The notes below the pieces were generated by a model that saw only the letters and a program-made list of their open reading frames with translations, searched no databases and was not told where the DNA came from. From CAWEFA01 sp963808135 (GTDB taxonomy: Bacteria > Bacteroidota > Bacteroidia > Bacteroidales > DTGW01): DNA of 64,000 nucleotides. Position 1 is the first letter of the stretch. Each line of letters begins with the position of its first letter. Of the stretch, positions 56,953 through 64,000 are shown one piece after another. The position numbers and the translations under genes were made by a program. The stretch is from contig CAWEFA010000119.1 of the NCBI GenBank assembly GCA_963808135.1, positions 1-64,000 of the forward strand. Reading direction: 5' to 3'.

Positions 56953-57930
56953 TTAAGTATTGTTTTTTATATGCCTGGTAACCAGTTCTATTAAATATTC
57001 AGCAATTTTGCCAACAATTTCATCGGGAACTCCATCAATTGCCTTTGATTGTATTCTTAAATCAACGGGATCGTTAACATAATCAACCACAACAAAAGTG
57101 CCTTCCGAAGTTAAAGCAATTTCAGTGGAAAATAAATCGAGGCCACAAACATTAGCAATCGTTGATGTTGCTTCGTATAACTTTCCTAAATTATAGTTAC
57201 CTGTTTCGAATGCCGTAATAAAATTGTATAAATGTGTATTAGGGTTCCACCAACATGGGTATATATGTCCGGCGCAATAAATTATCCTAAACCAGGCTGG
57301 GTTTGAACCAAAGTCAATAGGTACAATTAATTTTTGTAACAAATAGCTGTCACTTGGATGCTCTTGTCTTACAGTCAATACCTGTTCCATTGAAATGGCT
57401 TTGGTAACCACACCATCGCCACCGCTTCCATGAGCCGGTTTAATAATAAAGCTATCTCCAAGAACATTTAAATCAATTGAAGGAAGCAAAGGTTGTTGTT
57501 CAAATGGAGGCAGAATTATTGTATAAGGTGTATAAAGCCCGGCGTTTATAAGAGCCATGTGCAGGTTGGCTTTATTCCAACTTCGGAATGCTTTCTCATG
57601 CGGATTAATAGAATATACACCATTCTCTTTTGACCAATGAATAAAAGGCATAAATTGCGGATCAAATTCTGATGCGCGATCTAAAAACGAACGGTAAAAT
57701 ATTTTTTTTTCAGCTAATTCATTAGATAAGACTTCAACATTATTTGACGTAACCTGCAACAGAGATACATTCATAGAACTGCAGGTTTTTTCAAGTAATT
57801 TTGCAAAATCAGCATCATATTCCCAATTCCAGGCTAAACATAAGTCATAGTTATTTGTTGGCAAAGTTTTACCAATTTCTTTGAGTTGGTTTGGTCCCTG
57901 GTTTTTTTGTATTGTTGGATCGCTATTCAC
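56953..57930 (-). CDS. ATP-grasp ligase of unknown substrate
   Basis: A 325-residue ATP-grasp superfamily protein. The ATP-binding loop is seen as FIIKPAHGSGGDGVV near residue 163, the hinge as YLLQKLIVP, then FRIIYCAGHIYPCWW, and the metal-binding end as STEIALTSEGTFVVVDYVNDPVDLR near residue 266-290. These enzymes join a carboxylate to an amine or thiol through an acyl phosphate, as in glutathione and RimK-type ligases. The substrate is unknown. An N-terminal preATP-grasp domain (LCLAWNWEYDADF...) is present. It lies between the solute-binding protein and a GNAT-like protein on the same strand. Confidence 0.78.
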   Translation of the reverse strand: MNSDPTIQKNQGPNQLKEIGKTLPTNNYDLCLAWNWEYDADFAKLLEKTCSSMNVSLLQVTSNNVEVLSNELAEKKIFYRSFLDRASEFDPQFMPFIHWSKENGVYSINPHEKAFRSWNKANLHMALINAGLYTPYTIILPPFEQQPLLPSIDLNVLGDSFIIKPAHGSGGDGVVTKAISMEQVLTVRQEHPSDSYLLQKLIVPIDFGSNPAWFRIIYCAGHIYPCWWNPNTHLYNFITAFETGNYNLGKLYEATSTIANVCGLDLFSTEIALTSEGTFVVVDYVNDPVDLRIQSKAIDGVPDEIVGKIAEYLIELVTRHIKNNT

Positions 57931-58141
57931 AACTATAAAACATTTGTTAGTTGGTACAAAATTAACAATGAAATTTCAATTATAGCTAAAAAACTTATTT
58001 TGTATTAAACCGTTATGGTAATAAACAGAAAATTAGAACAATTACAAGATTGATAAGTTTAATTTTCGGGGAGATTTTTATGTAAGTTTCAGGAGTTATA
58101 TTAAATTTTTCCTGATTTTTAATAAACTATTTTTGATTCTA

Positions 58142-59045
58142 TTATTTTTTAAAATACTTAAAAGGGAAAGGCAGGTTATTATATTTTAGTAAGAAAAAAT
58201 TCGATGGATTAGCGCCAAAGCCTTTATAAAATCTTGCCAAACCTGGAATAGAAGAACCTTCAAAATCGAGTATAAGATCTTTTTTCAGCATTTTCCCTGA
58301 TGGAATTATCGATTAATAAAAAATTTCCTCCCATATTTTTCCCTTCAATATTATTTACCGCAACCAGGTAAATAACCCTCTTATGATAATTAATCCATAA
58401 TACTGCGCTTACGGGTTCTCCTTTTTTATTCAGTATTGCCTTTATTTCACCTTTGTTTTTTTTTAAAGCTTCATTGCTTATATCTTTTATGCAACCTGAT
58501 AAATTTTTATTTGTATTTAGCATTCCATTTTTCATATAAAAATTAAAAAATAAATCGGCATCATTCAGATTGTAGATTTTCAATTCATGATAGAGCGCCT
58601 TTTTTAAGTTCCTTTTGTTATTTGTGCTATAATTATTGTAAATTTTATCGTATGAAGCCTGGAGAGTCAATTCATAAGTTATACCTTTTCGGGAAAGCAA
58701 AGGAGATGTTATATCAGCATCAATATTTAGATAGAAATGGCAATATTTAAAATTTAAAAGTAATTGTTTTAAATACGAATTAACAAGTGTTTCACTGACC
58801 TGGTGAATTGAGAAAATTCCTAATTGTTGGGTTAAATATGGCCTTATTAAATATTTGAACCCGAATTTCCTTTTAATTGGCAATGGCATTACTGAAGCAT
58901 AATCATCTTCAATTATTGCACCCCATCCGGGGCAAACGATATCAAGATACCATGAGCAGGCATAAACTAAACCATTTGGAGATTCGTCGATACATTTATC
59001 CCATTTTATTTTGTCTATTTCATTATGGGAAACATACCGGATCAT
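58142..59045 (-). pseudogene. GNAT/FemAB-like acyltransferase, one frameshift
   Basis: A protein of about 300 residues in the FemAB/GNAT fold group. It starts MIRYVSHNEIDKIKWDKCIDESPNG and shows the NKRNLKKAL and SAVLWINYHKRVIYLVAVNN segments typical of that group, with ALLID-like GGNFLLIDNSI before the break. The T6 run at 58280-58285 (A6 in the gene) has one base too many. Shortening it restores LILDFEGSSIPGLARFYKGFGANPS and a stop at 58142. FemAB-like proteins add amino acids to peptidoglycan or act on exopolysaccharide. Next to the ATP-grasp gene, an aminoacyl-modification role is possible but unproven. Confidence 0.72.
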
Positions 59046-59082
59046 TCAAAATTTTAATTTTTACGTAATAAAATCTCTTGCT

Positions 59083-60090
59083 TTATTGTTTGTAAGTTCC
59101 CTTTAATTTATCCTGGAAATTTTTTTTATTGGCTTCATTTATAAGGGCAATAATTCCTTTAATGATAATTGTCCGTTGGTTTATTTCTTCGTAAGACAGG
59201 TTTTCTTCATTTTGGAATACAATTTTTTCGGCTTTATAACCCAATTCATCGAGCGACATTGCTACAGCGGCCTGATATTTATCAAATACCAGAACTGTGG
59301 GCATGCGGTTTGCGTTATACTTAGCGATAGATTGGAGTACACGACTTTTGATATAATAAATTTGGGCTTCACTTAAATAAGGAGTGCCTAACATTAATTT
59401 AACAAGGTCAATCCGGGCAAGTTTTGAAAATTCATGTTCTTTTAGCAGTTTTTGATATTCACTCTCCGAAGTGTTTAACATTAGGTCAATATAGGTTTGA
59501 GGAATGCTTGACAGGTCGCCCAACTGGTTAAGCCTTTTTCTAAGCCTGTACTCTTTGCGGGCATATTTTTGTTCAACAGGCACATAATACTTCCACTTTT
59601 TTGTTCTTTTGTAAGTTTGGGTTACAGGTTTTGGTTTCCAATTACTTTCAGGCCGTTTTAATAATGGCGCTGTAAGTTCGAGTTGACGGGTTTCTAATGA
59701 ATACAACAGGCAATTTATAAAATGTACCCAACCGCCATCAATGGATTCTTTCATAACGCCCCACAAAGTTATTTTTCTTATTTGCGGCTCGCGGGGCATG
59801 TCAACTGTATAATCGTCCTGTGGCGAAGTGTGGTTAAGAAGGCTGTCAATATATGACTGGTCAAAATTTACCGGGTAATAAACGAATTCTGTTTTATGGT
59901 TAAAAATATCATCGGGATTGGCATGGAATAATTTTTCAATTTGCATTTTGCAACTGGAATCATTCTCTAATTTCAAATATACCTGGTAATCGGGACCCCA
60001 GGTCATTTGCTTAATAGTGGTTTGCTGCTGTTGGGCCAATAAAGGCATGCATAGCATTATAAATAGCCCTAAGAATATTTTTTGTTTCAT
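59083..60090 (-). CDS. Exported protein of unknown function
   Basis: A 335-residue protein with a clear signal peptide (MKQKIFLGLFIMLCMPLLAQ, cut before QQQ). The rest is mixed alpha/beta, rich in Lys, Tyr and Gln, with KPVTQTYKRTKKWKYYVPVEQKYARKEY in the middle and a helical C-terminus (TIIIKGIIALINEANKKNF). I recognise no family and no catalytic motif. The single ATG at 60088-60090 is well placed for the signal peptide. It lies between gyrB (93 bases upstream) and the GNAT-like gene and is not obviously part of either unit. Confidence 0.72.
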   Translation of the reverse strand: MKQKIFLGLFIMLCMPLLAQQQQTTIKQMTWGPDYQVYLKLENDSSCKMQIEKLFHANPDDIFNHKTEFVYYPVNFDQSYIDSLLNHTSPQDDYTVDMPREPQIRKITLWGVMKESIDGGWVHFINCLLYSLETRQLELTAPLLKRPESNWKPKPVTQTYKRTKKWKYYVPVEQKYARKEYRLRKRLNQLGDLSSIPQTYIDLMLNTSESEYQKLLKEHEFSKLARIDLVKLMLGTPYLSEAQIYYIKSRVLQSIAKYNANRMPTVLVFDKYQAAVAMSLDELGYKAEKIVFQNEENLSYEEINQRTIIIKGIIALINEANKKNFQDKLKGTYKQ

Positions 60091-60183
60091 CCCGGTTTGT
60101 TTTTCTTAAAATTTAATTAATCAAAAAAAGTTGTAGAGTTTTAAAAAACAAATCAGTTTCTTTTCTGTGATGAATGAAAGTGA

Positions 60184-62175
60184 CTAAACGTCTATTTTAG
60201 CGTACTTGGCATGTTTTTCAATAAATTCACGGCGCGGTGGAACTTCATCGCCCATAAGCATTGAAAAAATGCGGTCGGCCTCTGCAGCGCTTTCTATTGT
60301 AACCTGTCTCAAAGTACGGGTTTCAGGGTTCATGGTTGTGCTCCAAAGTTGTTCTGCATTCATCTCGCCCAATCCTTTGTACCGTTGAACATGAACCAAT
60401 TCTCCTTTTCCTTTGCCCATTTCTTCAATTGTAGCCAGCCGATCTTCTTCATTCCAGCAATATTTTTCCGATTTTCCTTTTTTTACCAGATAAAGCGGAG
60501 GGGTTGCAATGTAAAGATGTCCGTTTTGGATTAGGTCGTTCATATAACGAAAAAAGAAAGTCATGATTAACGTGGTGATATGGCTTCCATCCACATCGGC
60601 ATCTGTCATAATAATAATTTTATGATAGCGGAGCTTTTGCATGTTAAGGGCTTTGGAGTCTTCTTCAGTGCCAATAGAAACGCCTAAAGCAGTAAAAATA
60701 TTTAAAATTTCTTCATTTTCGAAAATCTTATGTTGCATTGCTTTTTCAACATTTAATATTTTACCGCGTAAGGGCATGATTGCCTGGAAGCGCCTGTCGC
60801 GGCCTTGTTTTGCCGTACCGCCTGCCGAGTCGCCTTCAACAAGGTATAATTCGCTTACGGCAGGGTCTTTTTCAGAACAGTCGGCCAGTTTGCCCGGTAA
60901 CCCTGAGCCCGAAAGCACATTTTTTCTCTGCACCATTTCGCGGGCTTTACGCGCTGCATGGCGCGCTGTTGCAGCTAAAATTACTTTACTGACAATTACT
61001 TTTGCATCTTTTGGGTTCTCTTCGAGATAATTGGCTAACTCGGAACTTACTGCAGTATCAACAGCTCCCATAACTTCGTTGTTGCCAAGCCGGGTTTTTG
61101 TTTGACCCTCGAATTGGGGTTCGGCAACTTTAACGGATATTATAGCTGTTAATCCTTCACGAAAATCATCGCCGCTAATATCAAATTTTAATTTTTGCAG
61201 CATCCCTTCTTTTTCGGCATAAGCTTTTAAAGTTCTCGTTAAACCCCTTCTGAAACCCGCCAAATGGGTGCCGCCTTCAATAGTATTGATATTATTTACA
61301 TATGAAAAAACATTTTCGGTGAATGTAGTATTGTAATGCAAGGCAATTTCAACCGGGATGTTGTTTTTTTCGGTTTCGATGTAAATACATTTTTCAATTA
61401 ATTTCTCACGGTTTGAATCGAGAAAATATACAAATTCACGAAGACCTTGTTCGGAATAAAAATGTTCGGTGCGGTATTTTAGACCTTCACCATTGGAATT
61501 TTCGTCTTTTTCACGCTTATCGATTAAGGTCAGGTTAACGCCTTTGTTAAGATATGCAAGTTCGCGCAAACGCGATTCAAGTATCTCAAAATTATATTCC
61601 GTTGTAATAAAAATTGTTTTATCGGGTATGAAAGTAATAATTGTGCCGGTTTTATCGCTTGCACCGATTACCTTAACCTCTCCCAATGGCTTTCCAATGC
61701 TGTATTCCTGTTCGAAAATTTTTCCTTCGCGGTGAACTTCAACTTTCAAATATGATGAAAGCGCATTTACACATGATAAACCAACGCCATGCAAACCACC
61801 GGAAACCTTATATGAATCTTTATTGAATTTTCCTCCGGCATGAAGAACCGTCATAACCACTTCAAGCGCCGATTTTTTTTCTTTTTCATGATAATCGGTT
61901 GGTATACCCCGGCCATCATCTGTTACTGTTATAGAATTATCCTCATTAATTATTACCGTTATATTTTTGCAATATCCAACCATTGCTTCATCAATGGAAT
62001 TATCCACTACTTCATAAACAAGGTGGTGCAACCCTTTAACACTAATGTCGCCAATATACATGGCCGGCCTTTTGCGCACAGCTTCCAAACCTTCAAGCAC
62101 CTGGATACTATCGGCTGAATAATTCGATTTATCTTTTGAAAGATTGCTGTTTTCTTCTTTTTCTAACTCGCTCAT
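60184..62175 (-). CDS. gyrB: DNA gyrase subunit B
   Basis: A 663-residue type IIA topoisomerase ATPase subunit. The GHKL ATPase domain has DNSIDEAMVGY, the loop DDGRGIPTD and VSGGLHGVGLSCVNALS. A transducer domain follows and the TOPRIM domain shows YLVEGDSAGGTAKQGRDR and DADVDGSHI. The C-terminus RYKGLGEMNAEQLWSTTMNPETR and GDEVPPRREFIEKHA is that of GyrB rather than ParE. The length matches Bacteroidota GyrB. It introduces negative supercoils with GyrA, whose gene is not in the window. Confidence 0.95.
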   Translation of the reverse strand: MSELEKEENSNLSKDKSNYSADSIQVLEGLEAVRKRPAMYIGDISVKGLHHLVYEVVDNSIDEAMVGYCKNITVIINEDNSITVTDDGRGIPTDYHEKEKKSALEVVMTVLHAGGKFNKDSYKVSGGLHGVGLSCVNALSSYLKVEVHREGKIFEQEYSIGKPLGEVKVIGASDKTGTIITFIPDKTIFITTEYNFEILESRLRELAYLNKGVNLTLIDKREKDENSNGEGLKYRTEHFYSEQGLREFVYFLDSNREKLIEKCIYIETEKNNIPVEIALHYNTTFTENVFSYVNNINTIEGGTHLAGFRRGLTRTLKAYAEKEGMLQKLKFDISGDDFREGLTAIISVKVAEPQFEGQTKTRLGNNEVMGAVDTAVSSELANYLEENPKDAKVIVSKVILAATARHAARKAREMVQRKNVLSGSGLPGKLADCSEKDPAVSELYLVEGDSAGGTAKQGRDRRFQAIMPLRGKILNVEKAMQHKIFENEEILNIFTALGVSIGTEEDSKALNMQKLRYHKIIIMTDADVDGSHITTLIMTFFFRYMNDLIQNGHLYIATPPLYLVKKGKSEKYCWNEEDRLATIEEMGKGKGELVHVQRYKGLGEMNAEQLWSTTMNPETRTLRQVTIESAAEADRIFSMLMGDEVPPRREFIEKHAKYAKIDV

Positions 62176-62208
62176 TTATAAATAATTTATTATAATAACT
62201 ATGTTTTA

Positions 62209-62216
62209 CAAATATA
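62209..62216 (-). promoter_or_regulatory. Candidate -7 box for gyrB
   Basis: On the minus strand this reads TATATTTG, matching TAnnTTTG, 33 bases upstream of the gyrB ATG. No TTG -33 at standard spacing was seen. Confidence 0.4.
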
Positions 62217-62398
62217 CTATTAAATAATAATACCCCTAAGGTAATATTTGGAAGTATTCTCAATGTTTTTTTAACAAATGATTAACATTTTTATTTTTAT
62301 TTCGTATAACCAGCTTTTAGCAAAAAACTTTCAAATTCATTTAAAGAGATCTTCAGTTCAAAAATCTAATGCAACTTTGTTAGACAACAAGTTGCAAT

Positions 62399-63415
62399 AT
62401 GAAGAAATATGAACGGTTGACAATTTTAGAAAGGGTACAAATTGAATCTTATTTGAAGGTTGGCAAATCACAAATCGAGATTGCCCAATTGATTGACAGG
62501 CCAAAATGTACTATCAGCCGGGAAATAAAGAGGAACTCGGCTTCAGTGTATAAAGCAGAAATAGCAGATTTCCTTTATAAATTAAAGAGCAAGCACAAAC
62601 ATAAAGGGAACAAAATCCAAGGTTATCCTTTGTTGGAATATTATATCTTTCTGAGGTTAAAGCAAGGTTGGTCACCAGAACAAATAGCCAACCGGCTTCA
62701 AAAAACCAAGTCAAGCAACAAACACATGCAAGTATCGCACGAGACCATTTACAGTTACATTTATTTGAAAACAAAGGGGGCATTGCGCAAAGAGTTGATA
62801 AGCTATTTGCGACAGGAAAAGAGTGTACGCAAACGTCCTGAGAAACGGTCAAAAGAACCAAAGATACTTGACAGGATAAGTATTGATGAACGCCCGGCAG
62901 AAGTAGCTGATAGGATTATACCCGGCCATTGGGAAAGCGATTTGATAATCGGCAAAGACAATAAAAGCTGCATAGGTACGATTGTAGAACGGACAACGCG
63001 ATATGTCATTATAGTAAAATTAAAAGATAAAAGTACACGGACAGTCCGCAATGCTTTTGCCCAGGAACTAAAAGAACTGCCTACATACATGCGAAAATCG
63101 ACCACCCATGACAATGGCACGGAAATGGCCAGCCACAAGTTGTTTACCAAAGATACCCAAATGAAAGTTTACTTTGCCCATCCATATAGCCCATGGGAAC
63201 GGGGCACAAACGAAAACACAAACATGTTGATACGCGATTTTTTTCCAAAAGGCACAGATTTTAATACCATACCATCTGGCAAGATCAAACATGTACAAGA
63301 ATTGCTTAATAACAGGCCCCGAAAGACATTGGACTGGTCAACACCAAATGAATTGTTCAATGAATATATCTTGAGGGGCAAAGCCGGGACAACTTATACA
63401 AAAAATGTCATATGA
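62399..63415 (+). CDS. IS30-family transposase
   Basis: A 338-residue DDE transposase of full IS30 length. The N-terminal helix-turn-helix is ERVQIESYLKVGKSQIEIAQ...TISREIKRNS. The catalytic core is Asp in GHWESDLIIGKDNKS, Asp in TTHDNGTEMASHK, and Glu in ERGTNENTNMLIRDFFPKGTDF. All three acidic residues and the downstream NNRPRKTLDWSTPNELF segment are present, so the enzyme looks active. Confidence 0.93.
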   Translation: MKKYERLTILERVQIESYLKVGKSQIEIAQLIDRPKCTISREIKRNSASVYKAEIADFLYKLKSKHKHKGNKIQGYPLLEYYIFLRLKQGWSPEQIANRLQKTKSSNKHMQVSHETIYSYIYLKTKGALRKELISYLRQEKSVRKRPEKRSKEPKILDRISIDERPAEVADRIIPGHWESDLIIGKDNKSCIGTIVERTTRYVIIVKLKDKSTRTVRNAFAQELKELPTYMRKSTTHDNGTEMASHKLFTKDTQMKVYFAHPYSPWERGTNENTNMLIRDFFPKGTDFNTIPSGKIKHVQELLNNRPRKTLDWSTPNELFNEYILRGKAGTTYTKNVI

Positions 63416-63428
63416 TGCTGATGATGTC

Positions 63429-63507
63429 CTGTTGGAACGGGTAATAACCCCGGAACGGCATTATGAAATTAACACAAAACTTATTGGGGTTATTCTCGTT
63501 TCAACAG
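63429..63507 (+). terminator. Long hairpin in the IS30 3' tail
   Basis: The arms 63429-63451 (CTGTTGGAACGGGTAATAAC...) and 63486-63507 are complementary except for a few positions, giving a stem of about 22 bp around a 34-base loop. It starts 14 bases after the transposase stop. It probably ends transposase transcription or insulates the element from outside reading. Confidence 0.6.
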
Positions 63508-63697
63508 GAGAAAAGTATTATAAAATATATTATAAAAAAGATTGTAAAATTTAAAAAAATGACTATTATTACAGTGTAAATATTAATCCTAATAGTTGCA
63601 TTAGATACTTGAATGTAAGGATTGAATTTTAAATATTAAAAAAATGTTTTTAATATTAGATATTATATAGATTAAAAAATTAATAAGTTCTTTTACA

Positions 63698-63705
63698 TAT
63701 ATTTG
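63698..63705 (+). promoter_or_regulatory. Candidate -7 box for the edge transposase
   Basis: TATATTTG matches TAnnTTTG, 21 bases upstream of the ATG at 63727. No clear TTG -33 is present. The mRNA would start close to a small hairpin (CCCATAG 63709-63715 with CTATGGG 63725-63731) that includes the start codon. Confidence 0.4.
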
Positions 63706-63726
63706 TAACCCATAGACACAATAACT

Positions 63727-64000
63727 ATGGGATTAAAAGTTGACAAAGTAAGAAGGAATCCCGTTCAATTTCTTAGCCTCACAGGGTTTAATCCAGATGA
63801 GTTTGATGAATTGGCATTAGAATTCCGAAATGAATGGGAACAATATTCCAATCATTTCACTTTAGAAGGAAAACCTCGACAACGAATAGCATTACCTAAA
63901 TCAACAAGTGTTTTACCGGGCGTTCAGGACAAATTATTGTTTATATTAGTGTACCTAAAAACGTTTCCTTTACAAGAACTTCAGGCTGCTACTTTTTCGA
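63727..64000 (+). CDS. Transposase N-terminus (runs off the window)
   Basis: Ninety-one codons from the ATG at 63727 are open at the window edge. The sequence contains a short N-terminal region, then LLFILVYLKTFPLQELQAATF, the helix-turn-helix segment found before DDE domains of IS5-type transposases (helix_turn_helix_Tnp_4 / DDE_4 group). No catalytic residue is inside the window. Together with the IS30 element 120 bases upstream this makes the right edge an insertion-rich spot. Confidence 0.65.
   Translation, partial: MGLKVDKVRRNPVQFLSLTGFNPDEFDELALEFRNEWEQYSNHFTLEGKPRQRIALPKSTSVLPGVQDKLLFILVYLKTFPLQELQAATFS

Larger units (their letters stand above)
62364..63606 (+). mobile_element. Complete IS30-family element
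   Basis: A 1243-bp element bounded by perfect 13-bp terminal inverted repeats, ATCTAATGCAACT (62364-62376) and its complement (63594-63606). One intact transposase gene lies inside, followed by a 190-bp non-coding tail with a strong hairpin. No long target duplication was recognised, in line with the 2-3 bp usual for the family. It sits about 190 bases upstream of gyrB and points away from it. Confidence 0.85.

Noticed and set aside
59083..60090. Considered as gliding-motility protein GldN because of exported Bacteroidota context
   Set aside because: No GldN signature is visible and no gldKLM genes are adjacent.

Overview
The window reads as the chromosome of an AT-rich member of the Bacteroidota, probably a free-living anaerobe related to the Bacteroidales. 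The evidence is a 2809-residue surface protein ending in a type IX secretion (T9SS) sorting domain, a GSCFA protein, the ftsX / DUF3098 / uppP / truB / queA gene order typical of the phylum, beta-propeller/Y_Y_Y sensor proteins, and promoter-like boxes of the TAnnTTTG type instead of sigma70 boxes. Heterodisulfide-reductase-like iron-sulfur proteins, a CoA-transferase and methylmalonyl-CoA mutase point to anaerobic carbon and energy metabolism.

Layout. 1-3.4 kb: lysA (cut by the window edge), a NarL-type response regulator, rpsT with terminator, and a chemoreceptor without a sensor domain. 3.7-6.3 kb: a Dabb / CPBP protease / SDR reductase operon and a small membrane protein. 6.3-7.9 kb: an HNH endonuclease, then decayed glycosyltransferase and IS5 remnants. 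7.9-13.2 kb: a heterodisulfide-reductase-like cluster split by a palindromic MITE-like element. 13.5-18.1 kb: a broken universal stress protein and a very large broken nucleotide-cyclase sensor. 18.3-24.8 kb: ilvE, the cell-division/envelope/tRNA cluster, and an acyl-CoA hydrolase/transferase. 25-29.4 kb: a LarA-like protein, a four-helix-bundle (IVS-type) gene inside a perfect inverted repeat, pdxB and gnd. 29.5-31.6 kb: a vapBC-like pair with an IS just upstream. 32-36.8 kb: a possible ribosomal-peptide locus with an asparagine-synthetase-like cyclase, a lasso-leader-like short peptide, an alpha/beta hydrolase with Asp at the nucleophile position, and a GSCFA protein. 37.2-49 kb: a propeller/SpoIIE phosphatase and the giant PKD/T9SS surface protein. 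49.5-53.6 kb: mutA and a heavily frame-broken mutB. 53.6-60.1 kb: a second chemoreceptor, a solute-binding protein, an ATP-grasp ligase, a GNAT-like protein and an exported unknown. 60.2-64 kb: gyrB, a complete IS30 element and the start of another transposase.

About nine otherwise well-conserved genes are broken by single-base indels, mostly in short homopolymers, while their downstream frames remain coding. This looks more like draft-sequence error than gene decay, except for the GT39/IS5 remnants, which look genuinely decayed. The locus most worth following is the peptide/cyclase group at 32.5-36.8 kb. The inverted-repeat-enclosed IVS-type gene at 26.3-26.8 kb and a promoter followed by structured sequence at 36.9-37.1 kb come next. 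No tRNA, rRNA or CRISPR array was seen.
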